A stretch of 64,000 nt of DNA from Desulfonatronum thiodismutans (GCF_000717475.1 NZ_JPIK01000021.1:1-64000), one strand, 5' to 3'; counted from the stretch's first letter, positions 51,451-60,914 are shown. Numbers and translations are program-made. The notes: generated from the sequence alone by a model not told the origin.

Positions 51451-51756
51451 ATGACCATGATTATCGGGAAGGTGCTCTCGCCTTCCACCGAAGCCTATGA
51501 CCGGGGGGAGAAGTTTGCCAAGTATCGCTTGATTTCATCCTTGCGGGAATATGTACTGATTGATCCGGAGCGTTTGGCCATGGAAGTTTATCGGCGTACG
51601 GATGAGGGCGTCTGGACCTTGCGCGATGTGCCGACTGAAAAGCCGCTGCATTTGGACAGCTTGAAACTGGAGATCGCCTGGCAACGGGTGTTCCGGAACG
51701 TGGCGGAGGAGGGGGAAGTGTTTTTCAACAATCAAACCATAGAGCCGATATCATGA
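51451..51756 (+). pseudogene. Uma2-family gene remnant, C-terminal part
   Basis: About 101 residues that match the second half of Uma2 proteins: VLSPSTEAYDRGEKF, SLREYVLIDPERLAMEVY and WTLRDV. The N-terminal half and the catalytic core before VLSPS are missing; upstream in-frame codons give only a short unrelated stretch. An N-terminal piece of the family lies at 49699-49886. The stop codon overlaps the threonine synthase ATG (ATGA), so it is probably still transcribed with that gene. Confidence 0.75.
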
Positions 51757-53216
51757 ACACAATGCTCGATCAGTTTCCGTCCCGTCGGGGGCGGATGGAA
51801 TATGTTTGTCTGGGCTGCGGGGCCCGGCTGGATATTGATGAATTGTATTACACCTGCCCAGAGTGCAGCGAGGTTTTGCTGCTGGAAGACCTGGACTTCG
51901 ACGAACTGCGGCAAACGAATCCCGAACAGTGGCGGGAGATCTTTGACTTGCGGGCCGCCACCAGGCGTCCGGAACTCAAGGGCATCTTTCGGTTCTATGA
52001 ACTGATGGCCCCGGTGCTGGAGCCCGAGGACATCATCTGGCTGGGGGACGGCAATACGCCGATCATTCCCGCGTCGCCCGCCCTGGCCGGGCATGTGGGC
52101 CAGGATATGGCCTTCAAGAACGACGGGCAGAATCCCAGCGCCTCCTTCAAGGATCGGGGCATGGCCTGCGCCTTCAGCTATCTCAAGGCCCTGATCCGGC
52201 GGCACGGCTGGGATCAGGTGCTCACGGTCTGCGCTTCCACCGGGGACACTTCCGCGGCCGCGGCCCTGTACGCCGCCTATGTTGGCGGGGCCGTGAAGAG
52301 CGTGGTCCTGCTGCCCCAGGGCAAGGTCACCCCGCAGCAATTGGCCCAGCCCCTGGGCAGCGGGGCCGTGGTCCTGGAGCTGCCCGGCGTGTTCGACGAC
52401 TGCATGAAGGTGGTGGAGCATCTGGCCGAGAACTACCGGGTGGCCCTGCTCAATTCCAAGAACGCCTGGCGTATCCTGGGCCAGGAGTCCTATGCCTTTG
52501 AGGTGGCCCAGCATTACGGCTGGGACGTGGCGGACAAGGCGGTGTTCGTGCCCATCGGCAACGCGGGCAACGTCACGGCGATCATGAGCGGTTTTCTGAA
52601 GCTGCGAAGTCTGGGCATCATCGAGAAGTTGCCCCGGATTTTCGGAGTCCAGTCGGCTCACGCCGACCCGGTATTTCGGTATTATCACGAATCTGATCCG
52701 GCCAGGCGGGCGTATCATCCCGTGACCGTCCGGGCCAGCGTGGCCCAGGCCGCGATGATCGGCAATCCGGTCTCCTTTCCCCGGGTGCGCCACCTGGTGG
52801 ACCGGTACGAGCAGGCCGGCGGGGCGGGACTGTTCCATGTGGTCCAGGTGGAGGAACAGGCCGTGATCGAGGGCATGCTCCTGGCCAACCGCCACGGCCA
52901 CATTGCCTGCACCCAGGGCGGGGAGTGCCTGGCCGGGCTGTTGCGGGCCCGGGAGCTAGGCCTGATGCAAGCCGGGGAAACCGCGGTGCTGGACGCCACG
53001 GCCCACGCCCTGAAGTTCATCGGGTTCCAGAAAATGTACTTCGAGAACAGCTTCCCGCCGGAATACGGGATTACGCCCAAAGAGGAACTGATGAACGCGC
53101 CGCGACGGGTTCTGTCCCCGGAGGTCAAGGCCGAACTTCCGGCCCAGGAGTTCACGGTCCAGGCGGCCCAGGCCGTGGCGGGCGTGCTCGGCTTGCAGGT
53201 CAGGGAGCGAGGGTAG
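51753..53216 (+). CDS. thrC: Threonine synthase with N-terminal zinc ribbon
   Basis: 487 residues. A PLP enzyme that converts O-phosphohomoserine to threonine. The cofactor lysine is Lys133 in NPSASFKDRGMA, and CASTGDTSAAAALYAAY binds the phosphate. Four Cys residues (19, 22, 35, 38) form a zinc ribbon, as in several deltaproteobacterial and archaeal versions. The gene overlaps the Uma2 remnant by 4 bp and is followed after 3 bp by tlyA. Confidence 0.92.
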   Translation: MNTMLDQFPSRRGRMEYVCLGCGARLDIDELYYTCPECSEVLLLEDLDFDELRQTNPEQWREIFDLRAATRRPELKGIFRFYELMAPVLEPEDIIWLGDGNTPIIPASPALAGHVGQDMAFKNDGQNPSASFKDRGMACAFSYLKALIRRHGWDQVLTVCASTGDTSAAAALYAAYVGGAVKSVVLLPQGKVTPQQLAQPLGSGAVVLELPGVFDDCMKVVEHLAENYRVALLNSKNAWRILGQESYAFEVAQHYGWDVADKAVFVPIGNAGNVTAIMSGFLKLRSLGIIEKLPRIFGVQSAHADPVFRYYHESDPARRAYHPVTVRASVAQAAMIGNPVSFPRVRHLVDRYEQAGGAGLFHVVQVEEQAVIEGMLLANRHGHIACTQGGECLAGLLRARELGLMQAGETAVLDATAHALKFIGFQKMYFENSFPPEYGITPKEELMNAPRRVLSPEVKAELPAQEFTVQAAQAVAGVLGLQVRERG

Positions 53217-53219
53217 GCT

Positions 53220-53969
53220 TTGCCGGCCAAGGTTCGGGCCGACCAGGTCCTGGTGGAGCAGGGCCTGGTCGAAAGCCGGGAACAGGCCAAGCGGCTGATC
53301 ATGGCCGGGCGCGTGACCTTGGTGCATGGCGGTTCAACCCGGCCGGTGGACAAGCCGGGACATGCGTTGCCCTTGGACGCGGAACTGCGCATTGCTCCAG
53401 GGGAGCGGTTCGTCAGCCGGGGAGGAGAGAAGCTGCTTACGGCCCTGGAATCCTTTGACCTGAATGTTTCCGGGCTGGTCGCCCTGGACGTGGGCGCGTC
53501 CACCGGCGGATTCACGGATTGCCTCCTGCAGCACGGCGCGGCCAAGGTCTACGCCGTGGACGTGGGGCGGGGTCAACTCCACTGGAAGCTGCGCCAGGAT
53601 CCCCGGGTGGTCAATCTGGAAGGGGTGAACTTTCGCCATGCCGGGCCGGATCTGCTGCCCGGGCCCGTGGATCTGATCGTCGCGGACTGCTCTTTCATTT
53701 CGCTGCGGCTGATCCTGCCCGCCTGCCTGCAATTCCGCAAACCGACCACGGAAATCATCGCCCTGATCAAGCCTCAGTTCGAAGCCGGACCCGGGGCCGG
53801 GACCAAGGGCGTGATCCGCGACCCGGAGGTCCGGGAAAGGGTGGTCGCGGGTGTCCGCTCCCATGCCGAAGCGGTGTTGGGACTGACCTGCCTGGGGATC
53901 GTCCCGTCCGGGATTCTGGGACCCAAGGGCAACCAGGAATACCTGGCTCGCTTCGGATCGCGACGGTGA
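53220..53969 (+). CDS. tlyA: TlyA-family rRNA 2'-O-methyltransferase
   Basis: 249 residues. An N-terminal S4 RNA-binding domain (RADQVLVEQGLVESREQAKR) and a C-terminal FtsJ-like methyltransferase (ALDVGASTGGFTDCLLQHGA for SAM, DLIVADCSFISLRL, ALIKPQFEAGPG). TlyA methylates 16S and/or 23S rRNA and, in some bacteria, affects haemolysis and capreomycin sensitivity. The start appears to be the TTG at 53220, shortly after the thrC stop, without a strong Shine-Dalgarno sequence. Confidence 0.9.
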   Translation: MPAKVRADQVLVEQGLVESREQAKRLIMAGRVTLVHGGSTRPVDKPGHALPLDAELRIAPGERFVSRGGEKLLTALESFDLNVSGLVALDVGASTGGFTDCLLQHGAAKVYAVDVGRGQLHWKLRQDPRVVNLEGVNFRHAGPDLLPGPVDLIVADCSFISLRLILPACLQFRKPTTEIIALIKPQFEAGPGAGTKGVIRDPEVRERVVAGVRSHAEAVLGLTCLGIVPSGILGPKGNQEYLARFGSRR

Positions 53970-53996
53970 GCGCCGGGTGCGTGGGAATCGGCCTGG

Positions 53997-54064
53997 GGCT
54001 CACGCGAAGCCGCGAAGCTGCGAAGCTTTCTGAACCTAAGCGTCTTCGCGCCTTTGCGTGAGCC
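53997..54064. repeat. Inverted repeat between convergent genes
   Basis: GGCTCACGCGAAG (53997-54009) and CTTTGCGTGAGCC (54052-54064) bracket further GCGAAG/CTTCGCG copies. It sits between the ends of tlyA (+) and ridA (-) and could terminate both. Similar TCACGCGAAG repeats are common between genes in other bacteria. Confidence 0.7.
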
Positions 54065-54071
54065 GAATACG

Positions 54072-54455
54072 CTACTCCTGTATTTCCGCGATCAACTCGA
54101 TCTCCACCAAGGCGTCCAGGGGCAGTTTGGCCACCTGGAACGTGGACCTGGCCGGGTGGTCGGCCGTGAAGAATTCGCCGTAAACCCCGTTCATCGCGGC
54201 GAAGTCATTCATGTCCTTGAGCAGGACCGTGGCCTTGACAACTTGCTCCAGGTCGGAGCCGGCCGCTCTCAGTACGGCCCGGGCGTTGGTCAGCACCTGT
54301 CGGGTCTGCTCCGCGATGCCGCCGGGCACGAACTGCATGGTTTGCGGATCCAGGGGCAGTTGGCCGGAGAGAAAGAGCAGGTTGCCGGTGCGCACGGCCT
54401 GGGAATAGGGGCCGATGGCCTTGGGTGCGTCGGAAGTGGCGATGCAGTGCTTCAT
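54072..54455 (-). CDS. ridA: RidA-family imine/enamine deaminase
   Basis: 127 residues, the full usual length. RidA hydrolyses reactive 2-aminoacrylate-type intermediates released by PLP enzymes such as threonine dehydratase. Motifs: DAPKAIGPYSQAVRTGNLLF, SGQLPLDP, EQTRQVLTNARAVLRAAG and the conserved Arg in PARSTFQVAKLPLDALVEIE. The ATG at 54455 has GGAG 6 nt upstream. The frame is open upstream without a stop codon into a Cys-rich domain (54456-54785), so both a free RidA and a fusion may be made. Confidence 0.9.
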   Translation of the reverse strand: MKHCIATSDAPKAIGPYSQAVRTGNLLFLSGQLPLDPQTMQFVPGGIAEQTRQVLTNARAVLRAAGSDLEQVVKATVLLKDMNDFAAMNGVYGEFFTADHPARSTFQVAKLPLDALVEIELIAEIQE

Positions 54456-54785
54456 GTGGGGCTCCTCGAAGGTTTCGGAAGATGGTTTGGTTGCGGGGAT
54501 CAGAGCGGGCGATAAATCGATTCGGACGGCCGGGAGCGGATCGCGATTGCGGACGTGGTCTCTCCAGGGATTCAGCGGAGCGCAACACCCCTTGCCCTGG
54601 AGCAGGGCCTTTCGTGACGCCCCGCCGCTGACGGGGTCCTGCATCAAGCGACAATTATAGCGAACATTCTCCACGTCCCAGACAATTTCCGGACAACGCG
54701 GCAGATATCCGTGCTTGCGATGGGATTCCATGCATTGGTCCGTGAGACAACACCAGCCGCAACCGACGCAGGGTTTAGTCGGCAT
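54456..54785 (-). CDS. Cysteine-cluster domain fused in frame ahead of RidA
   Basis: Begins at an ATG (54785) with GGAG 8 nt upstream. About 80 residues with the metal-ligand pattern CVGCGWCC, then CMESHRKHGYLPRC, YNCRLM and GCCAPLNPW, like small YkgJ-type Fe/Zn cysteine-cluster proteins. A 28-residue linker follows and runs straight into the ridA start codon with no stop, giving a 237-residue fusion. A lost stop codon (or a sequencing error) in what used to be a separate short gene is the simplest reading. Confidence 0.65.
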
Positions 54786-55002
54786 GGAAAACGCTCCCCC
54801 GGACGTTGATCGTCGTGATGATCCCGAGTGGACAATGCCGGGAGGAGGCAGGGCTGTTGCTGGTGGACACGATGCGGCTCTCAAGATGCGTGTTGTAAGG
54901 GACTGAAGTGAGGGACTGAAGTGTTGAGTATGCGCCTGTTTCGTGAAAACATCCAGCACCCAAACAACAAAACCGGCTCACGCCGAAACAGGAGTCGTCG
55001 CG

Positions 55003-55296
55003 ATGGATCAGCAGGAAATCGTTCGCGTTTTTGAGGATTTTTTTGAGAAGTACAAGAAAACCGAAGGGGACCGGAGTTCCTGGTCCGCGCACTGGACCGA
55101 GCAGATGCCTTCCGGGGCCTCGGTGGAGGTGAACATGACCAAGTGTCCCAAGGGAACAACGTTCAAGGTCTTCAGGAACGGTTCCAAGCTGGGTGAAATC
55201 AGCGGATGGGATGCGTTTTTTACGGAGATGGAAGGGATGGTCGGAGAAGATTGGGACTCGGAGACGTTTTTCGACTCCATGCGGGATTTTTCTTGA
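55003..55296 (+). CDS. Small hypothetical protein (97 aa)
   Basis: 97 residues, acidic C-terminus (EDWDSETFFDSMRDFS), no membrane segment. The ATG at 55003 has GGAG 8 nt upstream and is preferred to the longer frame. The internal sequence (HWTEQMPSGASVEVNMTK, KVFRNGSKLGEI) reads like a small globular domain, but no family is recognised. It is divergent from the Cys-cluster/ridA pair and is followed by a 660-bp gap with palindromes. Confidence 0.7.
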   Translation: MDQQEIVRVFEDFFEKYKKTEGDRSSWSAHWTEQMPSGASVEVNMTKCPKGTTFKVFRNGSKLGEISGWDAFFTEMEGMVGEDWDSETFFDSMRDFS

Positions 55297-55456
55297 ACAG
55301 GTTGCTTAGCTGAGTGTTAAAATCTAATTCGATTATCACTACAGCGAAACTTCCGTTTTCTCCGTCCGAGGAAGCTTCGGCATGTTCATTTTTTTTAAAT
55401 CTGGAACTACGGAAATGGTATTCGTTCACTACGTTTTACCGAAGTAGGTTTCAGCA

Positions 55457-55653
55457 ATCCTGAAGGGATTTAATCGTATAGCCGGTGGTTTCAACCACCG
55501 GGAGATGAAAATTACAGGGTGTGAGTCCTGAAGGGACGACATTTTTTTATTTTTTCGGCATGAAATGTCGTCCCTTCAGGACTCAAGCCAATTATATCCC
55601 CCAACCCGGTGGTTGAAACCACCGGCTATACGATTTCTCCCCTTCAGGGAGAT
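55457..55653. repeat. Large composite palindrome
   Basis: Nearly 200 bp that fold back on themselves: TCCTGAAGGGA, then ATCGTATAGCCGGTGGTTTC (55473), GTGAGTCCTGAAGGGACGAC, an AT-rich loop, and the reverse complements in order to CTATACGAT (55634) and CCCTTCAGGGA. Each arm also holds a smaller palindrome (CCGGTGGTTTCAACCACCGG). It resembles REP-type elements of other bacteria. The remainder of 55297-55956 holds ATCGGTATCG-type simple repeats (about 55855-55885 and 55912-55931) and no gene. Confidence 0.85.
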
Positions 55654-55956
55654 GGAGCAAGATGCCACACGGCCTTCCTTGGAAACCGCACGGAATAATC
55701 AAGGTCGAGATAAATTATCCCCAAGATACCAGAATGTCTTCTGATTCAACTTTAATGGTCGTGACTATGCGTGGTTGCTCCCAAACTTTCGCTGTAGTGT
55801 TATGCGTTATTTGCTTGAGAAAATGCAGTTAGCGGGGTCGGCGTCTGCGCTTCGCTATCGGGATCGGTATCGATATTGATACTGTATGTTCGCCTTTAAC
55901 CTTCAAATCGACTCCGATACCGATACCGAAAGAGAAGCTTTGAATTGGAAATGGTA

Positions 55957-57345
55957 TCAGACCAGAACGTCCCGCTCTTCGGGCAGTAAAGCCAGGGCCA
56001 GTTGCATTTCCTGCTCAAAGCGGTTCTGGACCGCGGAGCGCACGGCCTGGGTGGAGCCGGTGAATCGGGTTTTCCGCTCGTTGTAGATGGCCTGGATCAA
56101 GTCGCTCTCTCGGGGAGGACCGTTGGCGGAGACGTTGTCCAGGGCGCGTTGGAAGATGTTTGCTGCCCCGTTTACGCCGTGCTGCACCGCCGTGCTCCAG
56201 AGCACTTCGCGCAGGGCCGGGGAAGCCTGGTTCGGATCGATGCCGGTGCGGCGATTCACCAGATCGGCCGCGGGATCATAGTATGTTTTCTGGGTAAAGG
56301 CGTGCTGCAACCCGGCGAACCGTTCCGGGTTTTCCCGGTGGATGCGTTTCCATTCCGCGGGCATGGCTCCGGTGCGGCCTTTGGTGTTGGCCGGCCCTGC
56401 CTCGCGCAGTCGCTTGGCCCATTGGGGGGCTTCGGTGTCCAGGAATTTGAGAAAGGCGTCCAGCCCACCCATCCTGGAGGACAACTGGTATGTCCCGTAG
56501 CAGGTGCCGCCCAGGCGATCATAGCCGATGGCGTTCGGGCGATTGGCGGACTCGAACCGGGCCGCCAGAATCCCGGGCTGGGACTGTGAAATGCTTTCCT
56601 TTGTTGGGACGGAGTCCACCACTCCTGTACGCCCGGCATGCAGTCGCTCGGTCGGTGTCGCGTGGCCGGGGTGGGCCGGGCCCAAATCCCTGCGTGTTGA
56701 ATGGTCAATTTTTTGGCGCAAGCCATCCGCTGAATACTGGGGCGTATAAGCGGAAATGGCCCGGCGCAGGGTGGACGGGTTCGCGAGCGACGGCTTGGGG
56801 GAAGAGGGCGGTTGCTCCACCGCGGACTGGATCAGGGCGACCAGGGCCGCCGGGGAGCCGATCAGGGAACTTGCCGCGGGGTTTTGCGTGGAGCCGGTGA
56901 CGTGGCCGATTAGTTGGGAGAGGGGATCAGGCCCGCTCGCACCTGGAGCGCCGGTTCCGTTCAGTATTGGGGCGAGAGAGTCCAACACGGTCTTTTGCAG
57001 TGTTTCCGGAATATGATCCGAGACTGTTTTGGAGATCGATTCCGGGAGTATTCCCGTAGGTGTTTCCGGGGCGGCATGTGTCGAGGCGGCTTTCCGGCTC
57101 ATGTGCGTCAAGGGGGATGTGCCCGACAGCAATTGGGCTGTGGGATCAGCGGATGATCCTCCCGGCTGCTGGGGAAGATCGCCTATGGATTGAATGGCCG
57201 AGGCGTTCAAGGACATCTTGAGCATCTCGGCCAAAAAGTCGGCGTTCTGACGCTGCTCCGATCCCGGCGATTGCCCCGAGAGCGGAGAAGGGATGTGCTG
57301 TTGGCCGGGAAAGAGCAAAGGCGGCCAGGGTTGGTTGACGATCAT
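55957..57345 (-). CDS. Muramidase-like protein with a long disordered N-terminal region
   Basis: 462 residues. The first 255 are rich in Pro, Ser, Gln and Ala with no clear domain. From about 256 a lysozyme-like region follows ([40 protein letters not shown], then [17 protein letters not shown] and [18 protein letters not shown]), seen in phage-type and secreted peptidoglycan hydrolases. No signal peptide is evident, so export would need a dedicated system such as the flagellar or phage-like apparatus. No neighbouring gene settles that. Confidence 0.6.
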   Translation of the reverse strand: MIVNQPWPPLLFPGQQHIPSPLSGQSPGSEQRQNADFLAEMLKMSLNASAIQSIGDLPQQPGGSSADPTAQLLSGTSPLTHMSRKAASTHAAPETPTGILPESISKTVSDHIPETLQKTVLDSLAPILNGTGAPGASGPDPLSQLIGHVTGSTQNPAASSLIGSPAALVALIQSAVEQPPSSPKPSLANPSTLRRAISAYTPQYSADGLRQKIDHSTRRDLGPAHPGHATPTERLHAGRTGVVDSVPTKESISQSQPGILAARFESANRPNAIGYDRLGGTCYGTYQLSSRMGGLDAFLKFLDTEAPQWAKRLREAGPANTKGRTGAMPAEWKRIHRENPERFAGLQHAFTQKTYYDPAADLVNRRTGIDPNQASPALREVLWSTAVQHGVNGAANIFQRALDNVSANGPPRESDLIQAIYNERKTRFTGSTQAVRSAVQNRFEQEMQLALALLPEERDVLV

Positions 57346-57447
57346 CTCCTCATCCTTGGTTGTGAATTGTTCCCTGAAGTTTTACAAAAATCGGGCCAGT
57401 CGTTGTCGGCGTTGTCCCATTTCCTCTCAACAATTCCAGGAGGCCCC

Positions 57448-59100
57448 ATGCCCGTTCATCCTTTGGCCGGAAAAATCGCTCCCCAAGACATGCTGCCCAA
57501 TATTCCCCGCGCCCTTTCCCGGTACTACACCCTGGAACCGGATCCGGGCCGGGCCGAGGAACGGGTGGCCTTCGGCACGTCGGGTCATCGCGGCGTGGCC
57601 GAGGCGTGCTCCTTCAACGAGGCGCACATCCTGGCCGTGACGCAGGCGGTCTGTGAGTACCGGGCCGGGGCCGGAATAACCGGGCCGCTGTTTCTGGGCA
57701 TGGACACCCACGCCCTGTCCGAGGCGGCTCTGGCCACGGCCCTGGAGGTGTTCGCGGCCAACGACGTCCAGGTTATGATCCAGAAGGGGCTGGGCTACAC
57801 CCCCACCCCGGTGATTTCCCACGCGATTTTGACCTTCAACCGCGACCATGCCGAAATCCGGGCCGACGGAGTGGTGATCACGCCCAGCCACAATCCTCCG
57901 GAACATGGCGGATTCAAATACAATCCGCCCCACGGCGGCCCTGCGGACACGGAAGTGACCAAGGTCGTGGAGAATCGGGCCAACGAACTCCTGGAGCAGA
58001 ATCTGCGCGGCGTGAAGCGCGTGTCCCTTGCCCGGGCTTTGGCCGCGAAGACCGTCCGGGAGTATGATTATATCGCGCCGTATATCGCGGACCTGGCCAA
58101 TGTGGTGGACATGGAAGCCATTGCCTGGGCCAAGCCCCGGCTGGGCGTGGACCCCATGGGCGGTTCGGGGATCGCCTTCTGGGCGCCCCTGGCCGAGCGC
58201 TATGGCCTGGACCTGACCGTGGTGAACACGGACCTGGACCCGCGCTTCGCTTTCATGCCCCTGGACAAGGACGGGGTGATCCGCATGGACTGCTCTTCTC
58301 CCTATGCCATGGCCAGGCTGCTGGACCAAAAGGACCGCTTCGATCTCTGCTTCGGCAACGACCCGGATTACGACCGCCACGGCATCGTCACCCCGGCGGG
58401 GTTGATGAATCCGAACCACTACCTGGCCGCGGCCGCGGCCTATCTCTTCACTCATCGTCCGCAATGGAGCCCCATGACGCGAGTGGGCAAGACCGTGGTC
58501 ACCAGCTCCATGTTGGACCGGGTGGCCGCCTCTCTGGGCCGGGAGGTGCACGAAGTGCCCGTGGGCTTCAAGTGGTTCGTGCCGGGCTTGCTGGACGGCA
58601 GCCTGGGACTGGGCTGCGAGGAAAGCGCCGGAGCGTCGTTTTTGCGCAAGGACGGCACGGTCTGGACCACGGACAAGGACGGACTGGTCATGGATCTCCT
58701 GGCCGCGGAAATGCTGGCCGTGACCGGCAAAACGCCCCAGGAACTGTACGACGAACTGGCGGACAAGCTGGGCCGTCCGGTCTATGAGCGGCGTTCGGCC
58801 CCGGCGGATCTGGCCCGGAAAAAGGCCTTCAAATCCATGACTCCGGAAATGGTCCGGGCGGATACGCTGGCTGGCGAGTCGATCACGGCCGTGCTGACCA
58901 CCGCCCCGGGCAACGACGCTTCCATCGGGGGGCTGAAGGTGGTCGCGGCCAACGGCTGGTTCGCGGCCCGGCCGTCGGGAACCGAGGACATCTACAAGAT
59001 CTACATCGAAAGCTTCCGCGATCAGGCCCACCTGGAACAACTGGCCGAGGAGGCCCAGGCTTTGGTGGACGCCGCATTCGAGACGGCTGGCGTGGTCTGA
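57448..59100 (+). CDS. pgm: Alpha-D-phosphoglucomutase
   Basis: 550 residues. It interconverts glucose 1-phosphate and glucose 6-phosphate. The phosphoserine loop is [14 protein letters not shown], the metal loop [10 protein letters not shown], the sugar loop CEESAGASF and the phosphate-binding end [16 protein letters not shown]. The TSGHRG motif near the N-terminus is intact. AGGAGG lies 4 nt before the ATG at 57448; the frame upstream is antisense to the muramidase gene. The radical SAM gene follows its stop directly. Confidence 0.93.
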   Translation: MPVHPLAGKIAPQDMLPNIPRALSRYYTLEPDPGRAEERVAFGTSGHRGVAEACSFNEAHILAVTQAVCEYRAGAGITGPLFLGMDTHALSEAALATALEVFAANDVQVMIQKGLGYTPTPVISHAILTFNRDHAEIRADGVVITPSHNPPEHGGFKYNPPHGGPADTEVTKVVENRANELLEQNLRGVKRVSLARALAAKTVREYDYIAPYIADLANVVDMEAIAWAKPRLGVDPMGGSGIAFWAPLAERYGLDLTVVNTDLDPRFAFMPLDKDGVIRMDCSSPYAMARLLDQKDRFDLCFGNDPDYDRHGIVTPAGLMNPNHYLAAAAAYLFTHRPQWSPMTRVGKTVVTSSMLDRVAASLGREVHEVPVGFKWFVPGLLDGSLGLGCEESAGASFLRKDGTVWTTDKDGLVMDLLAAEMLAVTGKTPQELYDELADKLGRPVYERRSAPADLARKKAFKSMTPEMVRADTLAGESITAVLTTAPGNDASIGGLKVVAANGWFAARPSGTEDIYKIYIESFRDQAHLEQLAEEAQALVDAAFETAGVV

Positions 59101-60747
59101 TTGCCCTCCATTCTGTTCATTCATCCTCCGGTGGCCAAAGCCTGCGAACCGCCGGGAGGCATTGCCGCGCTGATCGGAACCCTGGAGCGGGCCGGGGTGG
59201 AGTGCGAGGTTCTGGATCTGAATCTGGAGGGGTTGGACGGACTGATGCACGGCGAGGCGGCCGGGGACGACGCCTGGACCCGGCGGGCCGTGCGTCATCG
59301 GGACCACAACCTGGACGCGCTCCGCCGCGGGCAGACCTATGATTCGCCCGATCGCTACTCGCGGGTGGTCGCGGACCTGAATCGCCTTGTGGAGCGCTCC
59401 GTTCCATTTGGTCCGGGCGGACCAGACGCGGGCATCCGGATTTCCCTGGCCAATTATCAAGACGACCGTCTGGCCCCCACCCGGAGTCGGGATCTGCTCT
59501 GGGCCGCGGAAATGCCGGAAGCCAATCCCTTTATACCGGTTCTCGCGCCCCGGCTGATCCGGGCCGTGGAGACGTTTCAGCCCGAGGCCGTGGGAATTTC
59601 CCTGAACTACCTGAGCCAGGCCCTGTGCGCCTTCGCCCTGATCGGCTTCATCCGCCGTCGCTGGCCGGACATGGTGATTCTTTTGGGCGGCGGGCTGGTC
59701 ACTTCCTGGGCTGGAAGGCTGGCAACGGGAGCGGGTCGACACGGGAGCCACGCCGAGTTGCAGCCGTCGAGCGACTTGGTAAGTGAGGACACCTTAAAGG
59801 GCAGCTTGGGAACCCTGGATGGTCTTTTCGCCGGACTGGTGGATGCGGTGATTTCCGGGCCTGGGGAAGCCCCGCTGCTTCAATGGTTCGACAAGACCGC
59901 CTCCGGAAAGGCTCCGCTCGAACTCCCGAACTATGGTCTTTTTCCCCTGAACGATTATTTCTCGCCGGGACTGATTCTGCCCTATGCCGCTTCCCGTGGA
60001 TGCTACTGGAACCGATGCGCTTTTTGTCCGGAACCGGCGGAAGGCAACCGCTACCTTCCCGTGGGACGGAGCAGAGCGGGTCGGGAACTGTGTTTGCTGG
60101 TCCAAAAGCATCGGCCCGCACTGATCCATCTGGTGGACAACGCTCTCAGTCCTGCCCTGCTGGACGAGCTGATTCTCAACCCGCCCGGAGCGCCCTGGTA
60201 TGGCTTTGTTCGGTTCGCTCCTCGTCTCGCCGATCCGGAGTACTGTCGCGCCCTGCGTCAGGCCGGGTGCGTTATGCTTAAGCTGGGCCTGGAGTCCGGC
60301 AGTCAGGCCGTACTGGACCGGGAAAGAAAGGGCGTGGACCTGGCCTTGGCCGAACGGGTGCTGGAGAGTGCGCGTAGTGCCGGGATCGCCAGCTACGTCT
60401 ACCTGCTTTTCGGCACGCCATCGGAATCCGAACAGGAGGCCCGGGCCACGCTGGAATTCACGGTCCGGAACAGCCGCGCGATCAGCTTTCTGAATCTGGC
60501 TCTGTTCAATCTGCCGCTGGCCGGACGTGGGCGAGCCGGATTGGACGTTTTACCCTACAATGACGACCTTTCCCTGTATGCCGGCTTTCGGCACCCCAAA
60601 GGCTGGGATCGGCGCTTAGTGCGGCGTTTTCTGGATCGGGAATTCCGGCGTCATCCGGCCATGGCCGAGATTTTGCGCCGCGACCCGCCCTTGTTCACCT
60701 CCAACCACGCTCCGTTTTTTCGAGAGCGTCCGGACACCGCGAATTGA
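59101..60747 (+). CDS. B12-binding domain radical SAM protein
   Basis: 548 residues, starting at a TTG immediately after the pgm stop codon. An N-terminal cobalamin-binding-like region (ILFIHPPVAKACEPPGGIAA and VILLGGGLVTSWAG) precedes a radical SAM domain whose cluster motif is SRGCYWNRCAFCPE, spaced Cx4Cx2C rather than the common Cx3Cx2C, as in some B12-type relatives. CVMLKLGLESGSQAVLDR and SYVYLLFGTPSESEQEA follow. The substrate is unknown. The family includes methyltransferases and ring-forming enzymes. Confidence 0.85.
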   Translation: MPSILFIHPPVAKACEPPGGIAALIGTLERAGVECEVLDLNLEGLDGLMHGEAAGDDAWTRRAVRHRDHNLDALRRGQTYDSPDRYSRVVADLNRLVERSVPFGPGGPDAGIRISLANYQDDRLAPTRSRDLLWAAEMPEANPFIPVLAPRLIRAVETFQPEAVGISLNYLSQALCAFALIGFIRRRWPDMVILLGGGLVTSWAGRLATGAGRHGSHAELQPSSDLVSEDTLKGSLGTLDGLFAGLVDAVISGPGEAPLLQWFDKTASGKAPLELPNYGLFPLNDYFSPGLILPYAASRGCYWNRCAFCPEPAEGNRYLPVGRSRAGRELCLLVQKHRPALIHLVDNALSPALLDELILNPPGAPWYGFVRFAPRLADPEYCRALRQAGCVMLKLGLESGSQAVLDRERKGVDLALAERVLESARSAGIASYVYLLFGTPSESEQEARATLEFTVRNSRAISFLNLALFNLPLAGRGRAGLDVLPYNDDLSLYAGFRHPKGWDRRLVRRFLDREFRRHPAMAEILRRDPPLFTSNHAPFFRERPDTAN

Positions 60748-60914
60748 TCCATGGTCCGGCGATGGGAAGGGATACTTTCGCTTACAGATTGATAGCCTTG
60801 GGGAAGTAGGGTATCCTTGAGATAGCGCCGTGATGTTTTTCGCCGAAGCCTCCTTGAGGGAGCCAGTTTCGCGAATATCACCGTGCATGAAGGAGTGGGG
60901 GAAGGGTGTTGTAA

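Noticed and set aside
57427..59751. A 774-residue open frame antisense to the phosphoglucomutase and radical SAM genes
   Set aside because: It mirrors strongly conserved genes on the other strand and is rich in Gly, Arg, His and Gln, as GC-rich antisense frames are; no motif is seen.
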